Below, piece by piece: positions 55,809-64,000 of a DNA stretch of 64,000 nt. A program made the translations under genes and the position numbers. Origin of the DNA: Podospora pseudocomata (Eukaryota; Ascomycota; Sordariomycetes; Sordariales; Podosporaceae); the NCBI RefSeq assembly GCF_035222375.1, contig NW_026946365.1, positions 1,550,001-1,614,000 of the forward strand, given 5' to 3'. The notes beneath the pieces were generated by a model. That model had not been told where the DNA came from, made no database searches, and was given only the letters and a program-made list of their open reading frames with translations. Numbering within the stretch: position 1 is the stretch's first letter; each line of letters begins with the position of its first letter.

Positions 55809-56449
55809 TCACCTCCAAACCCCCGCCCTCCTCATAACCCCCTCAAACTCCTCCTTCCTAACCCCCCTCCCCACCCCCGCACCCCCATTCGCCTCAAGTA
55901 TCATATCCCTCAACACCTCCTCGCTCACCTCCTCCTCCATCTTCAACAACTTGGCCACCTTCTTCAAACTCGCCAACGTAATCGCATTCGACCCTTTGCT
56001 TGCAAAAAGCCCAAACGCCTCGTCCACCTCGGCCATGTGTTCCTCTGAAGAGTGCGACTTGTTGTGTATCTTGAGCGCGCAGACGGCGAAGAAGTTGGGG
56101 AAAGTGGCGTAGCCGAGTTCTTCGTCTGGGTCGAGGATAGAGAGAAGGTCCGCTAGTTCCGAGGGGGAGGTCGGGGGGAGGCCGAGGGCACTATGCACGT
56201 CAGCGAGAAGGGATGGGATATGGAAAAAGGAAACATACATCAACGCCCTCCTAACATCATGAGTAGGAATAACCCCCTCCCTCCCCTCCCCCTCCATCGG
56301 CTCCGCAAACAGGCTGAACGCCTCTCTTATCTCTGCCTCTTCCTGAGGCGTGACGTTGTGCTCTTTTGCGAGGCGGGATTGTTTGGGTGGCTGTTCACAC
56401 ACCATCATCAGCACCGTTTCCAACAAAGAACAGGAGATATCCATACCAT
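55809..56449 (-). CDS. EF-hand-like (calmodulin/centrin-type) small protein
   Basis: Three exons on the minus strand (56449-56447, 56390-56239, 56190-55809) give 178 residues. The first coding exon is only the ATG, followed at once by a GTATGG donor; the next exon continues PPKQSRLAKEHNVTPQEEAE. The organisation is two EF-hand lobes: EIREAFSLFAEP and LLSILDPDEELGYATFPNF in the first, AEVDEAFGLFASKGSNAITL and ILEANGGAGVGRGVRKEEFE in the second. The acidic loop residues are mostly lost except in the DPDEELG loop, so calcium binding is weak or absent. It could be a myosin or dynactin light-chain-like or Cdc31-like adaptor; I cannot choose. The second intron (48 nt) has no in-frame stop. Confidence 0.75.
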
Positions 56450-57178
56450 TTTGACTTTTACTCCCCCCTTTCCCACTGTTGTAACGATATTAAAGGCAGT
56501 AACAATCTCGGAAATCGCTTGCGACAAACTCGCGCCTTGTCGCGATCACTCGAGCTCGCTGGCAGCGATAGCTTAGAGCGGAGAGCCACAATCGACAGTG
56601 GAGCGAACAAAGTGGGGCCAAAAATCGCGGCTTCCTCGCCTGATCACGTGAAGCATCCACTAAACCAAAAAAAAACCAAAAAAAAGAAAAGCGAACCATA
56701 AAAATCCGAGTTTCTTTGCAGGCAGAATTCTCTCCTCGACATCGACAGACTTCCCCGGCCAGCAGAATTCCAAACTCAATGCTGGCTTCTCTCGAATCCT
56801 CTCATGTCGTTTACTTCATACCGATATTCAATCACAGGATCGTCGAGAAAACGGTAGGTCTCTCATTTTCTTTTTTTTATTACTACTCAACAAAACGCTT
56901 CAAAATTTGCTAGAGCTTGTCGTCTCCAACATATCCCAGGACGAATCAAGTGTGGACAGTGAAGCAATATTAAAACACAAAACATGCCATTCCCGTTGGA
57001 ATCGTATGTCCTGGGGCTCCTGCGTCTCGTCTCTTGAAAGGCGGGGTGATTGGGGTCAAAGGAGACATTTATTTGCCTAGAAATCAATAATTTTGATTGC
57101 AACTAGAGTTTATGTGCTTGAGGCTCCCTACAAGCTATCAACTCCTGCTTGCCTGCTCGTGACTCGACTCTTGCCCAC
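56450..57178. other. Intergenic, upstream of EF-hand gene
   Basis: Promoter side of the EF-hand gene, then the 3' flank of glyoxalase II. It contains an A/C-rich run near 56661-56702. No gene seen. Confidence 0.5.
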
Positions 57179-58280
57179 TCACTTGAAGTTATTCTTCATC
57201 TCCCTGAGCTTCGTCATGATAGCAATCGGGTCCGTCTCCCCAGTTGCCTTTTGGATGGCGGGGTCTTGTGGTCTCATGAAGACGTTGTGTTGCTGGGCAT
57301 GTTAGCATCCTGATTCATGTCTGGGAAGAGAAAACACACCTTCTCATCCCCAATCGTAAACTTCCCCTGCGTCTCCTTGCAATCATCCGCAAACGCCTCC
57401 AGCGCCCTCACAGCCTCGCTCTGGAGAACCGACACCCCGAATTTAACATTCGACTTGGTATACTCATGTCCGGGCTGTCCCATCATTAGCACCCACCCCC
57501 AACACCACCCAGGAAGAGGCACTCACATAAACCCTAACATCATCCCCCACCCCCGCCAAAACCACATTCAACGCCTTATGCATCTCCTCCCCCGTCCCCT
57601 CAAAAAACCTCCCGCAACCCCCGATGAAGAGCGTGTCCCCCGTGAAAATCACCTTGTCCCCCGTCTCCTTGTCCTCCATCAAGTAACAGATGCTATCCTG
57701 GGTGTGGCACGGCGTGTGCAAGGCCTTGACTTTGATGTTCTCCCCAATGGTAAAAGTCTCGTTATGGGCCGGGGTCTTGGTGACGTGGGCGCAGTCCCGG
57801 CCGCCGATAATAGGGAGTTTGGAGGGGAGCTTCGAGAGGAGGGCTTCGTTGCCTCCGGCGTGGTCACGGTGGCTATATGCTGGGGGTTAGTAGATGCCGG
57901 TGGAGTGTAAACAGGGAGATATGTACTGACTGGTGGGTATTGACGATAGAGGTGAGGTTGATCTCTTTGTTCGCGATAGCTTCTTCGAGGACGGGGAGGA
58001 CTCTGCCTCTGTTGGTGGCTGTTCATGATAAAAAAGGGAGGGAAGGGTAAAAACGTACTCGGGGGGATTGGCCGGGTCGATAATGACTGCGTCTTTGGAC
58101 TTATCGTCTACCACCAAATAGGCGTAGTTGTCACTCCCTTTATAACCACACTCATCATCAGTAATTGCCCCTCCCCTTCCACCGTCCTCGCACCCCCCCA
58201 CCCCCAAAAAAAAAAAAAAAACTAAAAAAAACTCAACAAAGTTGAGGAGACATACACATAGGAATAGACCGGATATGCAT
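57179..58280 (-). CDS. glo2: Hydroxyacylglutathione hydrolase (glyoxalase II)
   Basis: Six exons on the minus strand (58280-58256, 58137-58059, 58008-57931, 57872-57527, 57474-57340, 57292-57179) give 258 residues, normal for GLO2. All phases close. The first exon (25 nt) encodes MHIRSIPM and joins to WSDNYAYLVVDD. Metal ligands of the binuclear metallo-beta-lactamase site are seen in order: THHHRDH (the THxHxDH motif, split by an intron), HTPCHTQDS, FTGDTLFIGGCGRFFEG and PGHEYT. The ending NVFMRPQDPAIQK is also typical. The enzyme hydrolyses S-lactoylglutathione to lactate and glutathione, the second step of methylglyoxal removal. The N-terminus shows no mitochondrial presequence, so a cytosolic form is expected. 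Confidence 0.94.
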
Positions 58281-58660
58281 CTTGCGGTATGTTGGCTATT
58301 CTCAACTCATCAGTAACCTCCTTCCCATCCCATCTCTCACCCGCTCGAGAAACTCACAGTGTTCACCACCGGGAAAAAGCTCTTCTTATGGCTCTGAAAA
58401 ATAACACGCCTTGCTGCGTTGAAAGCGTTCATGAGTGTGATACACAAACCAAAAACACCGCTGAATTTGCAGTGAACATATAGCAGTGAAAGTTGAGAGA
58501 CTCAGAGTAAGAGGGGTACTTGACACTTCATGACGTTATCACCAATTCCCGCCCCTCTAATTGGACCGATTACCAATCCATTGAGAAACACTGTCTATTT
58601 AGCAGCTTGCACGTGACCACCCTCTTCGTACTCATTTTTCCGGGGGGTATCAGTATCTAT

Positions 58661-59677
58661 TTACACAACCCCGATGGGCTTGGGAACCCATTCCTTTTCG
58701 TCATACAACACCCAGCTTGGCGAAGACTGTTGCCGTTGTTGTTCTCTGGGCGGCTGCTGGATAGTTGTTGGCTCCGGTACAGCTTCCACCTCTGCCTCTG
58801 CCATCTTGACGTCCTCGTTGGTCCCGGGTACTGTTTCCCGCATCTGAGGTATGCTGTCTGATCCCTTAACCACCAACCCCTCCCCTTGTTCCTCCAACAA
58901 CCTCGAAAGCGCCATCCCCCGCCTAACAACCTTCCCATCCGACGTCCCCCCAGCAACCTTTTCCACCACCATCTTCACCACCCCCCTCTCACACCCCCTG
59001 ATCTGCTCCCAAAGTATATCCCGTCTAATCTTCTCCCCCACCGTGTCCCCCAGCTCCAAATACCTCTTCACCAGCCCCTCGACCTTTTCTTTCCCCCCTA
59101 TACCCCCCTCCCCTTCCACCCCCTCCATCTTCATCTCCATCTCCATCTCCATCTCCATCTCCATCTCCATCTCCATCTCCATCTCCTCCCCATCCCCCCC
59201 TTCCAACCTCCCCCAATAGTACTGATAAATCCACCCCAACCCCTCCTCCACCCCCCTCCTCAACCTCCCCAACCCAGGCATACCCTCATGAACACCCGCA
59301 TGCCTCAGCTCCACAAACTTCGCCGGCAACCCCACCACCCTCGCAAGATCAAACATACTCTGCTTCCTAACCTTATCCTGACACCCATCCAGCAACCCAG
59401 TCACAAACCTCCCAAAAGCAGCCACATACGCCGCCCTCAACGTGCTAGTGTTCGTGTCCCCCGCCTGATCAGACAATATCACCGCCGTCAGAAGCGCAGT
59501 CGACTCGACCAAATGCGGGCACGAGCCGCGGTGCGTATAAAGCGCCACTCTGTCAACCGCTTCCTGCTTTTGCTGGGTGGCGATCTCGAGGGGGAGGGAA
59601 GGGGGGGGGTAGAATTGGGAGCGGAGGGAGAGGAGGGAGGAGTGGGAGGGGTAGGGGGTGTGGATGTATTGCACCAT
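58661..59677 (-). CDS. las1: LAS1-like pre-rRNA endoribonuclease
   Basis: Single-exon gene of 338 residues starting MVQYIHTPYPSHSSLLSLRS. The frame is open further upstream to 59845, but this ATG matches the usual Las1 start. The HEPN domain follows: CPHLVESTALLTAVILSDQA, AAYVAAFGRFVTGLLDGCQD, KVRKQSMFDLARVVGLPA and the catalytic ELRHAGVHEGMP with the RHxxxH motif. Las1 with Grc3 cuts ITS2 at site C2 during 60S subunit production. Just after the domain a (Glu-Met)n repeat is encoded by a CATCTC hexamer run. The C-terminal part ends DEKEWVPKPIGVV, a W-containing closing motif that recalls the Las1 C-terminal tail that contacts Grc3. Confidence 0.9.
   Translation of the reverse strand: MVQYIHTPYPSHSSLLSLRSQFYPPPSLPLEIATQQKQEAVDRVALYTHRGSCPHLVESTALLTAVILSDQAGDTNTSTLRAAYVAAFGRFVTGLLDGCQDKVRKQSMFDLARVVGLPAKFVELRHAGVHEGMPGLGRLRRGVEEGLGWIYQYYWGRLEGGDGEEMEMEMEMEMEMEMEMEMKMEGVEGEGGIGGKEKVEGLVKRYLELGDTVGEKIRRDILWEQIRGCERGVVKMVVEKVAGGTSDGKVVRRGMALSRLLEEQGEGLVVKGSDSIPQMRETVPGTNEDVKMAEAEVEAVPEPTTIQQPPREQQRQQSSPSWVLYDEKEWVPKPIGVV
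59131..59187 (-). repeat. Coding hexamer repeat giving (Glu-Met)n in LAS1
   Basis: Nine to ten near-perfect copies of a CATCTC unit (plus-strand reading) inside the LAS1 gene. On the coding strand they give alternating Glu and Met, so length changes by whole units keep the frame. Confidence 0.9.
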
Positions 59678-60187
59678 TTTTTTTTTCCCCTTCCCCTTTT
59701 GGTTGCTGGAAATTCGGTGTGTGAAATTATACGAGCGATGTAAGCAAAGAAGGATGTAAATGTTGGTTGAGAGATGGGTGATGATGAAGAGTGGTAGAGG
59801 TGGTGGTGGTGAGACGTGAGATGTAAAGTCAAAATTTGCTGGCATGGCGGAAAATTGTGAATAAAAGCGACGACCCCAATGGGAAAATGAGGTCTAAATC
59901 GCTGCACGACACCAATACTCTCGACGCATGAAATTCAACTGAGTGAAAACAAAAAGTTTCACTTCTTGTTGAACAGGTCATGTACTTCTCATTGCAGCAA
60001 ATGCTCTCACTTACACCACTCATCTCATCTCATTACTCACCTACTTAGCTCAGCTCAGCTTAGCTCATGCATCATCGAATGAAATCATCATTCATCGTCC
60101 GTCTATAAACATTGCTACCACTTTTTTTCTGTTCCCTTTCTACCTGTATCTCATTTTCGGTTTTCACTTCTTTTTTCAACCTCATGT
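59678..60187. other. Intergenic between LAS1 and LYS9
   Basis: 510 bp of 5' flank of LAS1 and 3' flank of LYS9, with T runs and an AGCTCAGCTCAGCTTAGCTC-like repeat near 60048-60067. No gene seen. Confidence 0.5.
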
Positions 60188-61749
60188 CTAAGAAATAGTC
60201 TTCTCAACCATAGTAATCCCATACTTCACCTCCAACTCCCTCATCAACGGCTCGCAAATCTCCCAGCTCATCGGCGCCAACACCCCCTTCTGGCTAATCT
60301 TCCCCTCCAACACCTGCTTCACCGCCACCGCGCAGGGCACACCCACCGTCTTCGCCATCGCGGAGTACCCCCCAACAACACCATACTCGCACAGCGTGCT
60401 CGTCCTCGTCTCCCTGCTCCCATCCGCATGCTCAATCTCAAACTTGTGCTGCAGCATCACCAGATCCCTCTCCTTCTCCTCATACTGCATCTTCTTCTCC
60501 AACGTCGCGCAAAGCGTATCCAACGGGTTGCCCTTGGGAGTGATAGCCTCATCAGAAAACAGCCCGATCCACTTCAACCCGCTCACAATCCTCTTCTTGT
60601 CCTCCTCACTCTCAAAGCTCGCCTTGGCAAGAATGGTCTTCTCCAAATCCTCAGCAGACGTAGACGGCGCCCCAATGACAGCCTGCGTGGCCTCCTTCCA
60701 AGAAACAGGCCTGCTCAGGATATCAAGCGGGGTCTCCTCCAAAAACCCAATGTCCACCAACACCTTGATGAACTGAGGGAAACCCTGGTACCTCAACGTC
60801 CCTCTCACCACCGTCTGCGCCTCGGGAATGTTGTACCTCTCCTTATAAATAGTGCTGTCCCTGTTGGGATAAGCCACAAACGCGAAACCCGGATAGATAA
60901 AATACGGCTTGGCCGTCTTCATCAAATCCTTCCCCTGCACCTCCACCACCTCCCCGTCCTGCCACCACTTGCCCGTGTTCCTCAGCGCCAGCAGCACACC
61001 CCTCGACGACCAAGAGAACTTGTACCCCAACGGGTTATCACTGTCCTCCGGCGCAGGGAGACCACCGCAGTAGCTCAAGAAGCTCAAAATCTTGCCGCCG
61101 GCCTTGTGAACTTCATCAATAGTCTTGATGGCGTACAAATGATCAATGCCGGGATCGAGACCAATCTCGTTCATGACAGTGATACCCGCCGCCTTGGCCT
61201 CGGCGTCGAGCTCCATCATGGCGGGGGAGACATACGAGGTGGTGACGACATTCTTCTTGTTGCGGATGGCCGACTTGATGACGGTGGCGTGGAAGGTGTA
61301 AGGAATCAGGGAGATGACGAGGTCGTGCTTGGCGACTTCGGCGTCGAGGGCCGTGGGGTCCGAGACGTCGAGGGAGATGGGGGTGGCGTTGGGGACGCCC
61401 GAGGAGAGGGATTGAGCTGTGGCCAGAGTGCGGCAGGCTAAGGGGAGACGGAAAAGTTAGAGGTTTGGTTTGGTGGGGAAGTTGGATACGAGAGGAGACA
61501 GAAATAACATACCGACGGTCACGGGGATGCCGGCCTGGCTGAGGACGTCAAGAGTCGGGCGGGTGACGAACCCGGCGCCGAGCATGAGAACCTTGCTACA
61601 TTGAGATTTAGTATTATGGCTTCAAATGATTGGGTTTATCACATCGTGATGTTTTGGTCGGTTGGAAGGCTGGGTAGGGATCACGAGGTGGTTCACGGTG
61701 GGGCAAACACAAGATATCAATGGTGTTGAACTTACTGTTGAGAAGCCAT
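60188..61749 (-). CDS. lys9: Saccharopine reductase (saccharopine dehydrogenase, glutamate-forming)
   Basis: Three exons on the minus strand (61749-61736, 61595-61513, 61437-60188) give 448 residues, the standard length. The 14-nt first exon (MASQ plus two bases) joins to HKVLMLGAGFVTRPTLDVLS, the NADP-binding Rossmann glycine motif. Further marks are VVTTSYVSPAMMELDAEAKA, GLDPGIDHLYAIKTID and SYCGGLPAPEDSDNPLGYKF, all typical of this family. The enzyme makes saccharopine from alpha-aminoadipate semialdehyde and glutamate, the penultimate step of fungal lysine synthesis. A TGACTCA element sits about 98 bp before the ATG, fitting general amino-acid control. Confidence 0.96.
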
Positions 61750-62507
61750 CTTGATCTTTTCCGTGGTAACTCTTGTGAAGTGTTCAGAGTTCTCCCCCAG
61801 TTGCTAAAACAAGACAAAAAGTTGAAGCTTGAGAAAACAAATCAGTTGACTCACTTGCCGTGTGTTACAACCTGCAGCTCTACCTTATCCACGGCGACTT
61901 GTTCCGATAACGGCCGCCCAAGGTTTTGTCAATTCAACTGAGGGGTTGAGGGGCAAACTTTCTGGGGACAGCTTCTGGGGTTGTGGGGTAGCAAAAATGG
62001 GGTGGCTTGCCATTGGTTGCCGACTTGTGTTTTTTCGCTGTTCGTGTTTCCCCTTACCCCCTGAATTTTAGCCCCGCAATAGCCAAAAGTTTGTAAGCAG
62101 CCATCATCATCACTTCTGGGGATCACATACGCATTATTTGGGACAATGGCTATTGCCGAATCAAACCTCTTAGTCCTGTCTTGAATTTGTCGGCAAAAAA
62201 AAGCCAAAAAAAAAAAAAAGCCTAATGATACAAAGTCGTGTACACTAGGTACCTTTTACACATCTTGTGTATGCCCCTTCCTGTTCTTGTCTTGCCTTCC
62301 TCCCAGGAGTCGTGAGACTCAATCCCGATATCTCCTCTTCATTGAGTGTGGATGTTCCTCCCATTGCCTTCCCTTGCTATGCAGTTATACATTCCCGTTA
62401 AAGCCAAAACGCCGTGTAAATGCTACTCATATATGCTGTCCCAAAACCTTGCTTCGCTATGCAGTGATGAAATGTGAAAGGGAAGAAAGAAAAAAAGTAC
62501 AACAATA
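61750..62507. other. LYS9 promoter and flank
   Basis: 758 bp between the LYS9 start and the 3' end of the Pro/Gln-rich gene. Apart from the TGACTCA site and an A run near 62198-62219 nothing is recognised. Confidence 0.5.
61847..61853 (-). promoter_or_regulatory. CPC1/GCN4-type site TGACTCA
   Basis: A perfect TGACTCA lies 98 bp upstream of the LYS9 start codon. It is the binding sequence of the bZIP factor Gcn4/CPC-1, which activates amino-acid genes on starvation, so the placement makes functional sense. A seven-base match alone would occur by chance every few kb. Confidence 0.6.
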
Positions 62508-63641
62508 TCACTCGTCATCACCCTCGCCATCCTCCTCTTCCTCTTCGTCGTCGCTGGCAGGAGGCTCCCAGCTCTCCTCAAGCTTGAGACCTAGGCCCTT
62601 GTTCTCATCGGCAGTGGGAGCAGGCCCACCAAGCAGAGAGAAGATGGTAGACCGGTGCACGTCCGGCTGAGCGTGGCTGGGAGGGTCATAAAGACCCATG
62701 CCGTAAAGAATCTCGCCTTCCTCTTCATCCTCGTCCTCCTGAACCTGCACCGCCTGGGCAGAAACAAAGCTCTCCACCTTGGATGGTGTCGTCTCGAGAC
62801 TCCCATAGTTGTTGAGGTTGAGCGGTGGAGGGCAGGCAAAGTCCTCTGGTGTGGGAGGAGCAGTGTGCCGTTGTACAGGCATCATCATGGTGTTGTTGTG
62901 AGTGGGACCGGCAGTAGGGTAAGCGTTCCAGCCCATGGCTCCGGTCGTGACTGGTGGTGCGGGCTGGTACATGGGGGCCGGTTGCTGGGCCTGAATTTGA
63001 GGCGAGTAGACGGGCTGCTGGGAGCTGAAACTCGAGTACGGAAGAGACAACGGCGAGAATCCTTCCGCGGGAGATGCGTAGCCCGAGTAGACCGCCGGTG
63101 TTGGTGGCAACTGGTGCATGGTCGCCAGCATCTCGGCCTCGCTGTAGGCCGGGTAGGGCGAGCAGAGCACCGAACTGGTTTGTGGTGGGTAAAACTGAGT
63201 CTGAGCCGAGTACTGGGGAGAAGGATGCCAGCTGACCGGCCTGGCCCGTCTGACCTCTTGTCCGTAGAAAGACTCGTTTGAAGCTTCGGGAACTGGGGTG
63301 GGAAGATAGGTCGGGTCGACGGCCTGTGGTTGTTGCTGAGGTGGGAATCGTCCGTGGAAACCTTCACCAATCAATGTCCTCCTCCTGGACTGCATCGATG
63401 ATCGGGGGCTGTTGTTGGCACTCCCAGGCTTCGATACCCTCATCGCGTTGTTTGGCCGTTGAGCATATTGTGGTACGTGCTGAGAGTACCGTTTCGTGCT
63501 GCCGAGTTGCCTCGAGAGCTCGTTGAGCAGGGCCGAGTCAACTGGATAGTCGAGAGGTTGGGGCGCCTGAGGCACCTGGTGTTGAGAGAGCTGGTGAGGG
63601 AGAACACCTCCCATGTGGGCGTTGAGCATAGCGGGCACCAT
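62508..63641 (-). CDS. Pro/Gln/Ser-rich protein of unknown function
   Basis: Single-exon gene of 377 residues starting MVPAMLNAHMGGVLPHQLSQ. It is mostly disordered. A short helical-looking part DSALLNELSRQLGSTKRYSQ (about residues 36-55) and a basic patch SSMQSRRRTLIGEGFHG come first, then a long Pro/Tyr/Gln/Ser-rich middle. The C-terminal 90 residues have more conserved-looking words (PPTPEDFACPPPLNLNNYG, EGEILYGMGLYDPPS) and an acidic end. The ordered end motifs and full-length open frame argue for a real gene. It may be a transcription-related or RNA-binding scaffold, but nothing in the sequence proves it. Confidence 0.72.
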   Translation of the reverse strand: MVPAMLNAHMGGVLPHQLSQHQVPQAPQPLDYPVDSALLNELSRQLGSTKRYSQHVPQYAQRPNNAMRVSKPGSANNSPRSSMQSRRRTLIGEGFHGRFPPQQQPQAVDPTYLPTPVPEASNESFYGQEVRRARPVSWHPSPQYSAQTQFYPPQTSSVLCSPYPAYSEAEMLATMHQLPPTPAVYSGYASPAEGFSPLSLPYSSFSSQQPVYSPQIQAQQPAPMYQPAPPVTTGAMGWNAYPTAGPTHNNTMMMPVQRHTAPPTPEDFACPPPLNLNNYGSLETTPSKVESFVSAQAVQVQEDEDEEEGEILYGMGLYDPPSHAQPDVHRSTIFSLLGGPAPTADENKGLGLKLEESWEPPASDDEEEEEDGEGDDE

Positions 63642-64000
63642 GTTGACTGGCTACCGGTAAGACATCAAGTGGTTGTGTTGTTTGTGTGTGGGTGTTGAGA
63701 GAGAAAACAAATTATATCAGGCTGGTATGGTCTCGATATAAAAAGAGATCTGGTCTGGAAAAGGGAGGAAGAAGAGAGATTGTGATGGGTGTCAAGTTCC
63801 TTTTGCAGAGTCAAAGTCTGACAAGGGAATCAACAAGAACAGGGAAGGGCACAAATAGCCCAGGTGTAAATCAAACCTAGTTTGGGAAAGACGAAGCTCC
63901 ATGTTGGCGTGGAGAGGGAGATGAGAATAAGAATGAGAAGCCAAACCGGTGCCGCTTTGGCACGCTGTGTGTGCGAGACTGCGTGTCAACCGAGCTTGTC
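63642..64000. other. Right edge, promoter of Pro/Gln-rich gene
   Basis: 359 bp upstream of the last gene. No coding signal; the window ends before any further gene. Confidence 0.5.

Overview
This window is nuclear DNA of a filamentous ascomycete, most likely Sordariomycetes and probably order Sordariales. The evidence is short introns (about 46-115 nt) with GTRNGT donors and CTAAC/CTGAC-like branch points, small intergenic spaces, a single dispersed 5S rRNA gene of the Neurospora kind, and proteins whose closest recognisable kin are fungal (SCAP, Las1, Spb1, Ypt7, Lys9, Gda1). No transposon, CRISPR array, plasmid or virus-like element was recognised. I supported 24 protein genes with reasonable confidence, plus three weaker small or fragmentary ones and one 5S rRNA gene. 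Exon junctions were worked out by hand, and every confident multi-exon model gives a total length divisible by three. Left part (1-17 kb): a DUF4202 protein, a cytochrome b5/FMN 2-hydroxyacid dehydrogenase, then an accessory-looking stretch (4.1-8.5 kb) with several low-complexity proteins that share a small Cys module (C-C-x-C-x9-C), a divergent 14-3-3-like protein, a long gene-poor segment (12.1-16.4 kb) and a 67-residue Cys-rich protein. Middle part (18-44 kb): a dense run of housekeeping genes. These are SCAP (sterol sensing), a JMJD7-like JmjC hydroxylase, SPB1 (pre-rRNA methyltransferase), CDT2 (CRL4 receptor), a kinesin-3-like motor, a PPPDE-thioredoxin-PUL fusion, GDA1 (Golgi GDPase), a fungal protein usually labelled magnesium-chelatase-like, YPT7 (Rab7), and an SLC35F-like carrier. 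Right part (45-64 kb): a tail-anchored haem-oxygenase-like protein, the 5S rRNA gene, an uncharacterised repeat protein, an eIF4E-family cap-binding protein, an EF-hand-like protein whose first coding exon is only the ATG, glyoxalase II, LAS1, saccharopine reductase LYS9 (with a TGACTCA site just upstream) and a Pro/Gln-rich protein of unknown function. Functionally the set is mostly ordinary cell biology: ribosome production and translation (SPB1, LAS1, 5S, eIF4E), membrane traffic and glycosylation (YPT7, GDA1, SCAP, kinesin), replication control (CDT2), and lysine and methylglyoxal metabolism (LYS9, GLO2). The most unusual signals are the Cys-module cluster at 4-8.5 kb, a window-wide habit of coding strands to change from C-rich at the 5' end to G-rich at the 3' end, and the internal repeat of about 26 residues in the 49.5-51.5 kb protein. 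I saw no clearly new multi-gene system beyond the Cys-module cluster.
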